From positions 6,854,536 to 6,918,535 of the forward strand of contig NZ_VSRN01000001.1 of NCBI RefSeq assembly GCF_008369915.1: a stretch of DNA of 64,000 bases. Reading direction: 5' to 3'. Each line of letters starts with the position of its first letter. Within the stretch, counting starts at the first letter, position 1. The notes below the pieces were generated by a model that saw only the letters and a list, made by a program, of their open reading frames with translations, searched no databases and was not told the origin of the DNA. The DNA is from Dyadobacter sp. UC 10 (GTDB taxonomy: Bacteria; Bacteroidota; Bacteroidia; Cytophagales; Spirosomataceae). Shown one piece after another: positions 1 to 9,279 of this stretch. A program made the translations under genes and the position numbers.

Positions 1-1
1 C

Positions 2-1858
2 TATCATGTTTATAACAAGCTGGGATCACATGTAACCGAAGTGGATGGACAGCATGGCACTTATTTTTCGGTATGGGCACCGAATGCGAAGGATGTGTCG
101 GTAATCGGCAATTTCAATAGCTGGGATCGGACGGGAAATCCACTCATGCTCCGTCGCGATGGATCGGGAGTCTGGGAAGGTTTCGTCCCTCAAATTGGTC
201 GGGGAGAATACTATAAATACTTTATCACTTCCCACTCCGGTTATCAGGTTGAAAAGGGTGATCCGTACGCTGTTTACTGGGAAACACCCCCGCGCACCGC
301 GTCCGTCGTGTGGGACCTGCAATATGAATGGGAAGATGCAGAATGGTTATCGAAAAGAAAATCAGTCAGCCCACTGGAAAAGCCTATCTCGATTTACGAA
401 ATGCACATAGGCTCCTGGCGCCGCGTGCACGAAGAAGAGGGGCGGTTTATGACGTACCGCGAACTGGCGGCCGAACTTCCCGAGTATTGCAGCTACATGG
501 GATTTACGCATGTGGAGTTCATGCCGGTTATGGAGCATCCGTTTTATGGTTCGTGGGGATATCAATTGACTGGCTATTTTGCCCCATCGAGCCGTTTCGG
601 TACACCTCAGGATTTTATGTATTTGGTCGATGCGCTGCATAAGGCTGGCATTGGGGTAATACTCGACTGGGTCCCCTCCCACTTCCCTACTGACGAGCAC
701 GGGCTGGGGTATTTCGATGGAACGCATCTGTACGAACATGCAGACCCGAGAAAAGGCTTTCATCCGGATTGGAAAAGTTTCATCTTTAACTACGGCAGGA
801 ATGAAGTAAAGGCATTCCTCATTTCCAATGCCATTTACTGGCTGGAAAAATATCATATTGATGCCCTGCGTGTAGATGCGGTTGCTTCTATGCTTTATCT
901 GGACTATTCAAGAAGCGAGGGCGAATGGATTCCCAATCAATACGGCGGAAGAGAAAATTTAGAAGCGATCGAGTTTTTGAAGGAATTCAATACGGCTGTT
1001 CACCAATATTTTCCTGACGTATTTACGGTGGCAGAAGAATCAACAGCTTGGCCGGGCGTAACGCAGCCGGTGCAAAACGGCGGTCTTGGCTTTGATATGA
1101 AATGGATGATGGGCTGGATGCATGATACTTTATCCTATTTTCAAAAGGACCCCGTTTACCGCTCGCATCACCAGGGACAACTGGCATTCAGTACGCATTA
1201 TGCTTTTACTGAGAAATTTACATTACCACTTTCTCACGATGAAGTGGTATATGGTAAACATTCGTTAATCAACAAAATGCCTGGTGACAGCTGGCAACAA
1301 TTTGCCAATTTACGGGCGCTGTATGGTTACATGTTTGGTCACCCTGGCGCGAAGTTGTTATTCATGGGAGCAGATTTTGCTCAGCGACACGAGTGGCAGC
1401 ATGATTTCAGTCTGGACTGGGACGAAAACCTGACACCTGCACACCGCGGAATTCAGCTGTTATTGAAAGATCTCAACGAACTTTACGCTACTCAGCCTGC
1501 ACTTTACGAGAAGAACTTTTCATGGGAAGGTTTCGAGTGGATTGATAATCAGGATAGTACAAACAGTGTTTTCAGTTGGATCCGGAAAGGAAACGATCCG
1601 GGAGATAACCTGATCTTCATCGCTAACTTGACCCCTGTCGTGAGAACCAACTACCGTGTCGGTGTTCCGGAGCCGGGATATTATCAGGAGATATTCAATA
1701 CGGACAATCTGAAATATGGCGGCTCCGATCTAGTTGTGCCAGAAATGCAGGAAAGCTACCCTATCCCCAAACATTCGCGAATACATTCGCTTCCGTTGCG
1801 GATACCCGCGTTGGCGGTGGTGGTTTTGAAGTATGTGAAGGGGTTTGATTGGTTGTAA
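2..1858 (+). CDS. glgB: 1,4-alpha-glucan branching enzyme, 5'-truncated by the window edge
   Basis: Makes the alpha-1,6 branches of glycogen by cutting an alpha-1,4 chain and transferring it to a C6 hydroxyl; cytoplasmic GH13 enzyme. The reading frame is open to base 2 with family-like sequence (YHVYNKLGSH...), so the true start lies left of the window and the GTG at 41 is internal. Visible order: N-terminal CBM48 (FSVWAPNAKDVSVIGNFNSW), then the GH13 barrel with region I DWVPSHF, region II RVDAV (Asp nucleophile codon at 875-877), region III AEEST (1031-1045) and region IV LPLSHDEVV, then the C-terminal beta domain. About 20 residues appear to be missing compared with the usual ~640. It converges on the repeat-protein gene at 2001. 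Identification is firm. Confidence 0.96.
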   Translation, partial: YHVYNKLGSHVTEVDGQHGTYFSVWAPNAKDVSVIGNFNSWDRTGNPLMLRRDGSGVWEGFVPQIGRGEYYKYFITSHSGYQVEKGDPYAVYWETPPRTASVVWDLQYEWEDAEWLSKRKSVSPLEKPISIYEMHIGSWRRVHEEEGRFMTYRELAAELPEYCSYMGFTHVEFMPVMEHPFYGSWGYQLTGYFAPSSRFGTPQDFMYLVDALHKAGIGVILDWVPSHFPTDEHGLGYFDGTHLYEHADPRKGFHPDWKSFIFNYGRNEVKAFLISNAIYWLEKYHIDALRVDAVASMLYLDYSRSEGEWIPNQYGGRENLEAIEFLKEFNTAVHQYFPDVFTVAEESTAWPGVTQPVQNGGLGFDMKWMMGWMHDTLSYFQKDPVYRSHHQGQLAFSTHYAFTEKFTLPLSHDEVVYGKHSLINKMPGDSWQQFANLRALYGYMFGHPGAKLLFMGADFAQRHEWQHDFSLDWDENLTPAHRGIQLLLKDLNELYATQPALYEKNFSWEGFEWIDNQDSTNSVFSWIRKGNDPGDNLIFIANLTPVVRTNYRVGVPEPGYYQEIFNTDNLKYGGSDLVVPEMQESYPIPKHSRIHSLPLRIPALAVVVLKYVKGFDWL

Positions 1859-1860
1859 AC

Positions 1861-1888
1861 AAGGCTACCTTGCAACCAAGGTAGCCTT
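1861..1888. terminator. Hairpin between convergent glgB and repeat-protein gene
   Basis: Perfect 11-bp inverted repeat AAGGCTACCTT / AAGGTAGCCTT with a 6-base loop, starting two bases after the glgB stop. There is no long T-tract on either side. Its position between convergent genes suggests a bidirectional terminator. The stem shares the GGCTA core with the three other hairpins in the first 7 kb. Confidence 0.65.
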
Positions 1889-2000
1889 AAAACTACACTA
1901 CACACATTTAAATGCAAGAAATTTCGAAACTCTGTGGGTTTTTCACTTTAACTTCTGGGAATTATCATTCCGAATACAAAAACTATCTGGTAACCGATAA

Positions 2001-3293
2001 TCAGTTGTTTGAGATTTTAGTTATCGCTATGTTGTTTGAAGAATCAACTTCATTACTTGCGCCGCCTACTATTACGGCTGTAAGGCTTTGCGAAAGACCA
2101 GATGTCATTGCAGTTTTGCGCTTTATTTTGAAGCCCAAAGCTGATTTACCTACTCCCTGGATCGGAGAATTACAAATGGCAGTTATAAAATTGGCATTTT
2201 CAGAGAAACTCCATTTCGAATTCTCGTTCGGCGTTCCTCCGAAGACATCCGATATACCGCTTTGATTCTCATATGTGATTTCAAATCCGCTAGCCTTAGT
2301 TAGCCTTACTATTGTAGCGGTATCGGTAGCCATGCCGGCGGTTTCAAAAACATTTACTATGAAGTCTCGACTTGTTCCACTGTCGAAATTCAGTCCATTC
2401 AGACTAATTGTCGGAGAAAGGTCAAAACAGCCGGCATTGACGATCACTTTTGCAGTGGAGTTGTCAGTATTATAACAGTCCAGTACATTATGATATTTAA
2501 ATGCATAATAGATTCCGGGACCGGCGGCACCTGGCTGATTGTATGCTTCACCACTATGTGAAGGATTTACAAACCACTTGATAGACACTGTGGCTCCAAT
2601 AACTCCTTCTACCAAACTTGTAAGATCAGCTCCCTTCCCGCACTTAGCTTTGAGTGAAGTTGCATTCAGACTTACCTGCTCTGTACCTGCAAGGCATTCT
2701 GTCAAAGCATTAAAACCGATGTCCAGATTCACAACTCCTCCCTTAGAACTTGTTCCTGAAAACGTTAATCTTACGTTGGAATACGTAGGTGTAAATTTTA
2801 GTATTTTGGCAATCCATTCACTGGTATTTTCTCCGGGAGCAAAGGTAGTTACCTGACTCGTAAAAGGTGTTGGAATACCATTTACGACAGTAGCCAATTC
2901 CAGCTTCCCTGTCTCCGCGTAGCCATCATCGCCAGCCCTCTTACTGGACATGATGTTGTATTTCAGATAATACGTCTTATTTGCGGTAAGTCCCGTCAAA
3001 TTTGTATGACAAGTAGCAGTGGCTGTTGGCGATACGTAGGAGCTTAAAAATGATCCCAGATAAGAAGGAGCCGGGCCTGTAGGCGCTGGGCTCCAAGGTT
3101 GATTAACCAATCCCGCGTAGTACGTCTCGTTCGAGATACTGGGAAAAAAGTTCGTGGCTCCCGCATCTTTAGTCCAGCCACTTGGCACACAGTGTTGGCA
3201 AGTGCTCCCCTGCGAAGTCGGCTTGACTGCCTGGGCGTGAATATGCATTACTGACCACAAGATCAATAGAGCTGAAATAAATCCTGATTTCAT
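2001..3293 (-). CDS. Secreted repeat protein, one-repeat member of a three-paralog family
   Basis: Predicted 430-residue exported protein of unknown function. The start is placed at 3293 because MKSGFISALLILWSVMHIHA is a clear signal peptide, whereas the 29 residues of open frame upstream are not. Three parts are visible. Residues ~20-200 are a beta-rich N-terminal domain also found in the protein at 4650. Residues ~200-290 hold one copy of the ~92-residue Cys-containing repeat (CLAGTEQ ... SIKWFVNPSHSG ... YYAF ... CYNTDNSTAKV). Residues ~290-430 are the C-terminal domain shared by all three paralogs (ISLNGLNFDSGTSRDFIVNV ... FGGTPNENSKWSFSENANFI). It has no T9SS sorting domain. The C-terminal domain recalls CARDB/DUF11-like beta sandwiches, but I cannot assign a family. 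Confidence 0.85.
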   Translation of the reverse strand: MKSGFISALLILWSVMHIHAQAVKPTSQGSTCQHCVPSGWTKDAGATNFFPSISNETYYAGLVNQPWSPAPTGPAPSYLGSFLSSYVSPTATATCHTNLTGLTANKTYYLKYNIMSSKRAGDDGYAETGKLELATVVNGIPTPFTSQVTTFAPGENTSEWIAKILKFTPTYSNVRLTFSGTSSKGGVVNLDIGFNALTECLAGTEQVSLNATSLKAKCGKGADLTSLVEGVIGATVSIKWFVNPSHSGEAYNQPGAAGPGIYYAFKYHNVLDCYNTDNSTAKVIVNAGCFDLSPTISLNGLNFDSGTSRDFIVNVFETAGMATDTATIVRLTKASGFEITYENQSGISDVFGGTPNENSKWSFSENANFITAICNSPIQGVGKSALGFKIKRKTAMTSGLSQSLTAVIVGGASNEVDSSNNIAITKISNN

Positions 3294-3394
3294 GTGAATA
3301 ATAATGGAGTGGAAATATAGATGACTACTGGCAACTACAAGTATTTCATGAAGAACGATCCAGAGTTCACCAGTCTTCACAAAGGATAAATTAA

Positions 3395-3423
3395 GAGGCT
3401 ACCCCGAAAATGGAAATAGCCTC
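3395..3423 (-). terminator. Hairpin terminator of the T9SS-sorted protein gene
   Basis: GAGGCTA (3395-3401) pairs with TAGCCTC (3417-3423), about 30 bases past the stop of the minus-strand gene at 3453. No strong T-tract is seen. Confidence 0.5.
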
Positions 3424-3452
3424 AAACAAGCACATAAACAACTACTTAACAA

Positions 3453-4484
3453 CTACTTAACAACGAGAATTTTCGAGCTTGTTTCCTTTCCGTCTATGGA
3501 CTTAACGCGAACTACATAAACGCCAGCCTTAAACCTGCTCACGTCGATCTCTTCCGGGTTTGACTTGATTTTATAGATTTCCTTACCGTTCGCATCAAAT
3601 ATTTCAACACTGGCAATACCAGAGCGAATACTTTTGTTCAACATCAATTTTTCCGAAGCGGGGTTGGGGTATACAAATTGTACCGCGCCCTCAAATTCCA
3701 GATTACGTATTGCACTATACGCACTGGTTCCGTCTTTGTCAATCATGTGAAGGCGATATAAATTTTCGCCAATAAAAGGATTGGCGTCGAAGGACGTGTA
3801 TGTTTTTCCATCCTCGCTATTACCGAGCGCTTCTACGGATTCGATGATTTCCCAGGTTTTACCGTCTTCACTCCTTTGAACATCAAAACGTTCGCTGTTA
3901 ACTTCTTCTGTTGTCACCCAATTTATTACTGCCAACTTTCCTTCCTTGCTCACATTGAAAGTTTTAAGCTTAACAGGTAGATTGACATCGACTGGCATCT
4001 CGGCAACACTGTTATCATTTGCCGGGCTATTCCCAACCGTCATTGGCCCATTGAAACTTAGTGTGCAGGTAATTGGTCCGCCTTCTCCAACTTCTTCCCC
4101 TCTCACAAGAACGTCAAACTCAACACAATCAAAATTTGCCAGAGTCGTAGTATAAAGTAATCTGATAGTGTGATCGCCTGGAACATCGGTTAACGACTCT
4201 ACATTAAAATTTGTTATTGGTGTTCCATCCGTATTAAAGGCACCAAGTATCTTCAAATTATCAGGAAAGCTGATCAGTGGCCTGAGCTTGTTAGCTGGTG
4301 CTGAGACTGGCGTTGGATTCGTATTGCAAATAGATACTCTTAGCAAACCTCCTGCATGATACAGCATAGGAACGGTCTGCGGTGTAATATTGATTGCAAC
4401 ATCCTGAGCTTGCGCATTCTTAAATAGTAGAATGAATGACATGCATACCCCAATGCGTAGAAGTTGTTTCATTTTAGTTTTCAT
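3453..4484 (-). CDS. Secreted protein with T9SS type A C-terminal sorting domain
   Basis: 343 residues; exported and probably released or anchored on the surface through the type IX secretion system. The N-terminus MKTKMKQLLRIGVCMSFILL followed by KNAQAQ is a signal peptide; an alternative Met lies four codons in. Residues ~25-165 form a beta domain built on mean-value and conserved Asn/Pro stretches. Residues ~170-250 contain the fibronectin-like module that often precedes sorting domains (VKLKTFNVSKEGKLAVINW). The last ~75 residues form the type A sorting domain: FVYPNPASEKL, VEIFDANGKEI, FKAGVYVVRV and a Lys-rich end. It is the only one of the four genes at 2-9.3 kb with this signal, and it sits between paralogs that lack it. 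Confidence 0.88.
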   Translation of the reverse strand: MKTKMKQLLRIGVCMSFILLFKNAQAQDVAINITPQTVPMLYHAGGLLRVSICNTNPTPVSAPANKLRPLISFPDNLKILGAFNTDGTPITNFNVESLTDVPGDHTIRLLYTTTLANFDCVEFDVLVRGEEVGEGGPITCTLSFNGPMTVGNSPANDNSVAEMPVDVNLPVKLKTFNVSKEGKLAVINWVTTEEVNSERFDVQRSEDGKTWEIIESVEALGNSEDGKTYTSFDANPFIGENLYRLHMIDKDGTSAYSAIRNLEFEGAVQFVYPNPASEKLMLNKSIRSGIASVEIFDANGKEIYKIKSNPEEIDVSRFKAGVYVVRVKSIDGKETSSKILVVK

Positions 4485-4603
4485 TGTCTTAGTTTAAATG
4501 GTTATTGAATAATTTTTGAGTTGTTTATGTAAAATTTTATCTAAAATTTTATCGCATCCTGCTCTCAGGTACCACTTGGAGTATGTGAAGCGAGATAGTA
4601 AAT

Positions 4604-4642
4604 ACGGCTAATCTTACTTCGCGGGTTGAGAGGATTAGCCGT
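4604..4642 (-). terminator. Hairpin terminator of the three-repeat protein gene
   Basis: ACGGCTAATC (4604-4613) pairs perfectly with GATTAGCCGT (4633-4642), directly past the stop at 4650 on the minus strand. The loop is 19 bases. A weak A/T-rich stretch follows. Confidence 0.6.
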
Positions 4643-4649
4643 ACCATGA

Positions 4650-6500
4650 TTAGTTTGTAGAAATCGTCGTAACCGTCAAGTTATTCTCTGAATTGAGTTC
4701 CCCTCCCGATCCTCCGACCACGGTTGCCGTGATATTTTGGCTTAGTCCTTTCAAAGCGCCCGCTTTTCGTGTCAGTTTAAAACCGATCGTAGCCTGTCCA
4801 TTTGCCGGTATTGGCTCAAATGAGGTAGCTGTTATAAAATTGGCATCCTCACTGAAACTCCACCTTCCATTTTCATTTTGAGTTCCCCCAAAGACCTGCG
4901 AGATTTCGCTGAGGGGAGAATAGGAAATTGTGAAACCTCCAAGCTTGCTAATTTTCAAAGTTACTGTACCTGTGGTAGACCCGCCGTTTACTTCATACAA
5001 ATTGACTACGAAATCTCGCGACACCCCTGGGTTAAAATTCAAAGCATTTATTTGGACTGTCGGCGTGACATCAGCACATTTCTGGTAACCAACCGTCACT
5101 TTGGCTGTGGAAACATTCTGGTTGTAACAGCTATTGGCTGGATCATAATAAAAAGCATAATAAGTCCCTTCGCCCACATTCGGATCAGAAATTGGCGTTC
5201 CAGTGTGATTCGGATTTGTAAAGAATCGTAGCTGTATGTTAGGTGATTTAATTCCCCCATGGAATTCTGTAATCAGATTAACGGTTGTCGCCGGGCACAA
5301 AATTTTCGATTGAACGGCTTTGAGTGGTACCGGCTGACTTCCGGCACCGCAAGTTGGCTGACAAGAATTAATCGTCACTGTAACCGTTGCAGTAGAGTTG
5401 GCGGTGTTATAACAATCATTCTGTGAATCGTAAAAGAAAGCGTAATAGGTTCCTGCCGGCGCTGTTCCCGGAATTACGGGAACTCCGGAATGATTCGGAG
5501 TAGCGTACCAAACAACAGACGCACCCTGCGGTACAGGCCCTGTAACTGCATCGGCCAGATTAGCGGTGGTCGCGGGACAAACGTTCGACAGAGTTGAGCT
5601 AACCTGAGCCTGAGCTGTTCCAGCTTTACAGCACGGGCCAACAGCTACAGTGACTTTTGCAGTCGAATTTTCAGTATTGTAACATCCATTTGCTGAGTCG
5701 TAAAAAAATGCATAATATGTTCCAGCACCTGCAGTTCCAGGAATCACCGGCACTCCTGTATGATCCGGAGTATTATACCATACTACTGAGGCATTCTGTG
5801 GTACCGGCCCGGTGATTGCTGTTGTCAAATCAGCTGTATTTGCAGGGCATACATTATTGATAGTGGCATTGACGTTTACCTGTGCCGTTCCAGCATTACA
5901 AGGTTCCGCCGTCAGCCAGTCCCCTCTTAAATCCAAGTTAACAAATCCGCCCTTTTCAGTGTTCGTTTCTGGAATGAACCCGAGTGTCTGCTTATCATAT
6001 AATGCAGTAAACTTAAATGTGGCCTCTATCCATTGATTCACATTAGAACCAAATGGACCACCGCTCGTGAAGTTGACGAAAGCAAAGCCACCTATTGTTT
6101 CAATTTTGCCTTGCTCTCCGTAGTCTGACATTCCGCTCTCTAATTGTGCCCTCGAAGACATCATGTAACATTTGACAGTATATTTTCTACCCGGAATCAG
6201 ACCAGTCATCTGGGCTGTAGCACCCATCTCAATGGTGTTGGACGAATAAGCGGTCACGAAATATTTGCCCCCGTCCGCGCCGACAGGGTTAGACGGAGGA
6301 GCAGGTAGCGGAGCCCCACTCCAAGGAAATTCTCCGCCCGCTTTATTTACACTGGACTTCCATGCTCCCATCCACCCATTATTTGGACAGTTTAATCTGC
6401 AAGGCAGAGCACCATCTCCGGTGGAAGGAACACTTTGAGAATAAATCAACCCGAAGCTACCCAGAGCTAGCAGAAGTGTGAGTAAAATGACCCGTTTCAT
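4650..6500 (-). CDS. Secreted repeat protein, three-repeat member of the paralog family
   Basis: 616 residues, function unknown. The signal peptide is MKRVILLTLLLALGSFGLIYSQ. The N-terminal domain (~25-200; NCPNNGWMGAWKSS, PGRKYTVKCYMMSSRAQ, GGFVNLDLRGDWL) is homologous to that of the protein at 2001 and looks like a beta-jelly-roll or carbohydrate-binding fold. Three ~92-residue repeats follow (~200-476), each running C.AGTAQ, VCPATTANL, GPVPQ, VVWY.TP.H.G.PV, AGTYYAFFYD, CYNT.NSTAKVTV. The first two are the most alike, which suggests recent duplication. Residues ~477-616 are the shared C-terminal domain ending NNLTVTTISTN. Conserved Cys pairs in each repeat could form disulfides outside the cell. 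No T9SS sorting domain is present. Confidence 0.87.
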   Translation of the reverse strand: MKRVILLTLLLALGSFGLIYSQSVPSTGDGALPCRLNCPNNGWMGAWKSSVNKAGGEFPWSGAPLPAPPSNPVGADGGKYFVTAYSSNTIEMGATAQMTGLIPGRKYTVKCYMMSSRAQLESGMSDYGEQGKIETIGGFAFVNFTSGGPFGSNVNQWIEATFKFTALYDKQTLGFIPETNTEKGGFVNLDLRGDWLTAEPCNAGTAQVNVNATINNVCPANTADLTTAITGPVPQNASVVWYNTPDHTGVPVIPGTAGAGTYYAFFYDSANGCYNTENSTAKVTVAVGPCCKAGTAQAQVSSTLSNVCPATTANLADAVTGPVPQGASVVWYATPNHSGVPVIPGTAPAGTYYAFFYDSQNDCYNTANSTATVTVTINSCQPTCGAGSQPVPLKAVQSKILCPATTVNLITEFHGGIKSPNIQLRFFTNPNHTGTPISDPNVGEGTYYAFYYDPANSCYNQNVSTAKVTVGYQKCADVTPTVQINALNFNPGVSRDFVVNLYEVNGGSTTGTVTLKISKLGGFTISYSPLSEISQVFGGTQNENGRWSFSEDANFITATSFEPIPANGQATIGFKLTRKAGALKGLSQNITATVVGGSGGELNSENNLTVTTISTN

Positions 6501-6730
6501 AAGCGAGTGTGTTTAAAAGTTTGAAATTTCATAACCGTTGTTGGGAGAGCATTCTTACTTGATGGCAGGCCAGGCCATCGCTAAGACTTAACTGAACCAA
6601 AGATGGTGGTGAAAATCATCGTAACCGCATTTGATAATTGAGCGGCTTCAGTTGATTGATTGAAAGGTTATCGGCACCTTCAAATCCAGCAACACTTTGA
6701 TTATCAATTAGAAACAATTACAAATAAAAT
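6501..6730 (-). promoter_or_regulatory. 5' leader/promoter region, duplicated at 9280-9520
   Basis: The upstream region of the three-repeat gene can be aligned with that of the seven-repeat gene. The bases next to the start codon (AGTGTGTTTAAAAGTTTGAA on the plus strand) match, a TAAGACTTAACTGAA block at 6582 matches, and the 32 bases at 6637-6668 differ from 9436-9467 at only three positions. This indicates that the genes were copied with their control region. The conserved blocks may hold the promoter, an operator or an RNA element; I cannot tell which. Confidence 0.55.
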
Positions 6731-6783
6731 CGCAGCCTGCGCGAAATAGTTGTTTCGCTATATTAAATCCTCCGATCATTGCT

Positions 6784-6820
6784 GAGGCTACTCTTCTAGA
6801 CAGATAGGAAGAGTAGCCTC
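6784..6820 (-). terminator. Strong hairpin terminator of the seven-repeat protein gene
   Basis: Perfect 13-bp stem GAGGCTACTCTTC (6784-6796) with GAAGAGTAGCCTC (6808-6820) and an 11-base loop, 11 bases past the stop of the minus-strand gene. T-rich sequence (TTTAACTTTAA) lies on the gene-proximal side, so the T-tract rule is not met for the minus strand. Confidence 0.65.
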
Positions 6821-6831
6821 TTTAACTTTAA

Positions 6832-9279
6832 CTAGTTTGTAGAAATTGCCGTAACGGACAGGTTATTACCAGCATTAAGTTCACCACCAGACCCACCTAC
6901 CAGTGTTACAGTTATGCTCTGCTTTGAGCCCTTCAAAACACCTGGTTTACGCGACACTTTAAAACCGATTGTGGCCTGTCCATTTGCTGGGATTGTACTA
7001 GTTGACGTAACTGTTATAAAACTAGCATTTTCACTAAATGTCCAATTGCTATTTTCATTTGGAGTGCCACCCAAAACCTGAGAAGTTCCGCTGACCGTAG
7101 GATATGTAATGTCAAAACTTCCTGTCTTGCTTATTTTGAAGTTAATTGGGGCCTTAGTATCAAATCCATTGATTTCATACAGATTGACAACAAAATCCCG
7201 AGAAGCTTCCGAATTGAAGTTCAAAGCATTAATGACAACGGTCTGTGTCAGGTCGGCTTCATTGATCGGACAGTTATTGATAGTGACGGTGACCGGGGTA
7301 GTTGAAATGTCTACATTATAACAACCCGTTGCCGCATCTCCATAAAAACCGTAATATGTTCCGGCTCCTGCGTGAAATGGATCTGCCACGGGCTCACCTG
7401 AATGGCTATTATTTGTGAACCACACCAATTCAAGACCCTGTTCGGAAACTGCGTCGTTTAGATTAGCTGTGTTTGCCGGACATATACCGGTTAAGTTCGT
7501 TTTCGATAACGACGGTATCTGGTTGACTGTCACTTGAACCGTTGAGTTGTCGGTGTTGAAGCAATTGTGAATTTCGTCGTAGTAAAAAGCATAGTATGAA
7601 CCTACCGGCGCCATGGTTGGGTCCGCAACAGGATTTACGTGATTTGGATCTTTGAACCAAACCACCGATGTGCCGGCGGGAACCGATGCAATTTGATATT
7701 CGGTTAAATCCTTATACGGTTTACAGGTTGTAATGTAGAAGCTGTTAGGCCCTCCCACAACGTCAACCTGTGCAGTCCCCGCATTACATACCGAACAATC
7801 AGTCAGGGTCACTGTTACCTTCGCAGAAGATAACGCTGTATTGTAACAATCGTCATCCACATCATAAAAGAACGCCCAGTAGGACCCTGCGGGAGAAACT
7901 TCCGGATTGGTTTGTGGACTACCCTCATGATTGGGATTGTTATACCACACTACCTTCGAACCCAGTGGAGCTATCACTGCAACTACTTTGTTTAAATTTG
8001 CAGTTGTCGCCGGGCATACAGTCTCAACCACATTCTTTTTCAAAGTAACCTGATCCGTCCCAGCCGCGCATTGGCATCGTATTGATGTGACCGTTACCTT
8101 GGCTGTCGATAAATTAGTATTAAAACAGTTATTAGTTAAGTCTCGATAAAAGGCGTAATAAGTTCCGCCACCAACTGCATTTATATTAGCGACAGGGTTA
8201 CCTGAATGAGTAGCATTGTCGTACCAATACAAGAAGGCTCCCGTTGGTACAGTTCCTCCAAAGGCTTCGGAAAGATTGACTGTTTTGGTAGGGCAAACAT
8301 TCGCCATTGAAGTCTTGATCAGAGGCACTTGTGCAGTTCCGGCATCACATGGCGGAGGACAATTGTTAATAGTTACAGTAACTTTAGCGGTGGAAGTTTC
8401 AGTTCCAAATGCGTCTTCAGCAGCATTGGTATAAAATGCCCAATATTCACCTGCTACAACATTTGCGGGGTCCTGCACAGGCGAACCGAAATGCTTGTTA
8501 CTATGGTACCAGCGAATCTTTCCGCCGGTACAGGGAATTGAACTTGAAACTGCATCATTTAAGTTGACGGTTGTTTTGGGGCATGCATTGGTCAAGGAAG
8601 TTTTACTAAGTTGTACTAAGCCATTTAAAGGAACTGCATTAATCGTTACGACAACTTTTGCAGTTGAATTCGCGGTATTGTAACAACCATTAAACCAGTA
8701 ATTGTTGTTTTTCCAAAACGCGTAGTATGTGCCCGATACATTAGTTTTGCCATCGAAAATAAAGTCTCCGGAAAGATCTGACTTGGTATTAAATACCAAA
8801 TCACAATCCGCGGGCGGAACTCCCGAAAATATATTACCTAAAAAGGCTGTTGGGCTAGGACAAATGTTTGTCACTGTTGTCTTCGCAAGAGCAACCTGCT
8901 GCCCATTGTTTGGTATAGGATTTATGGTAACATCCACTTTTGCAGTTGACGTCCCAGTGTTAAAACAGTCATTCACGGCATCATAAATGAATGCGTAATA
9001 GGTACCTGCACCTACCTGGCTTGGAGAGCTCACCGGGCTGCCTGTATGGTGCGAGTTCGTGTACCACACAAGTTCGTTATTGCCATTTCCGGCCGGAATC
9101 ACACTATTAAGTGCGTCTTTTAAGTTTGCGGCTGGCTTTAAACATTCGTTTGTGAGCGTAGCATCGACTAGTACCTGCGCATTACCTGCGTGACAAACAG
9201 AAGCATTAACCTCCTCAGCTAAGCATTTTGGAATGTTTGTGAAAAAAATCAGTAAGACGAATAATAAAACCCGTTTCAT
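6832..9279 (-). CDS. Secreted repeat protein, seven-repeat member of the paralog family
   Basis: 815 residues, function unknown. The signal peptide is MKRVLLFVLLIFFTNIPKCLAEE. Unlike its two paralogs it has no N-terminal jelly-roll domain; repeats begin at about residue 28. Seven ~92-residue units fill residues 28-673. They are more diverged from one another than those in the protein at 4650; unit 2 has lost the usual WY core and unit 6 is the most divergent. The last ~140 residues are the shared C-terminal domain (VVINALNFNSEASRDFVVNL ... LGGTPNENSNWTFSENASFI ... GNNLSVTAISTN). The arrangement resembles a stalk of Ig-like beta modules, as in adhesins. No T9SS sorting domain is present, so its route across the outer membrane is unclear. 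Confidence 0.86.
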   Translation of the reverse strand: MKRVLLFVLLIFFTNIPKCLAEEVNASVCHAGNAQVLVDATLTNECLKPAANLKDALNSVIPAGNGNNELVWYTNSHHTGSPVSSPSQVGAGTYYAFIYDAVNDCFNTGTSTAKVDVTINPIPNNGQQVALAKTTVTNICPSPTAFLGNIFSGVPPADCDLVFNTKSDLSGDFIFDGKTNVSGTYYAFWKNNNYWFNGCYNTANSTAKVVVTINAVPLNGLVQLSKTSLTNACPKTTVNLNDAVSSSIPCTGGKIRWYHSNKHFGSPVQDPANVVAGEYWAFYTNAAEDAFGTETSTAKVTVTINNCPPPCDAGTAQVPLIKTSMANVCPTKTVNLSEAFGGTVPTGAFLYWYDNATHSGNPVANINAVGGGTYYAFYRDLTNNCFNTNLSTAKVTVTSIRCQCAAGTDQVTLKKNVVETVCPATTANLNKVVAVIAPLGSKVVWYNNPNHEGSPQTNPEVSPAGSYWAFFYDVDDDCYNTALSSAKVTVTLTDCSVCNAGTAQVDVVGGPNSFYITTCKPYKDLTEYQIASVPAGTSVVWFKDPNHVNPVADPTMAPVGSYYAFYYDEIHNCFNTDNSTVQVTVNQIPSLSKTNLTGICPANTANLNDAVSEQGLELVWFTNNSHSGEPVADPFHAGAGTYYGFYGDAATGCYNVDISTTPVTVTINNCPINEADLTQTVVINALNFNSEASRDFVVNLYEINGFDTKAPINFKISKTGSFDITYPTVSGTSQVLGGTPNENSNWTFSENASFITVTSTSTIPANGQATIGFKVSRKPGVLKGSKQSITVTLVGGSGGELNAGNNLSVTAISTN

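Noticed and set aside
1912..2265. Plus-strand frame of 117 codons opposite the repeat protein
   Set aside because: It is the antisense of the conserved C-terminal domain; the minus strand has a signal peptide, repeats and paralogs.
2001..9279. The 1, 3, 7 series as evidence for successive doublings
   Set aside because: Attractive, but repeat divergence in the seven-copy protein is uneven and three numbers prove nothing without a repeat phylogeny.
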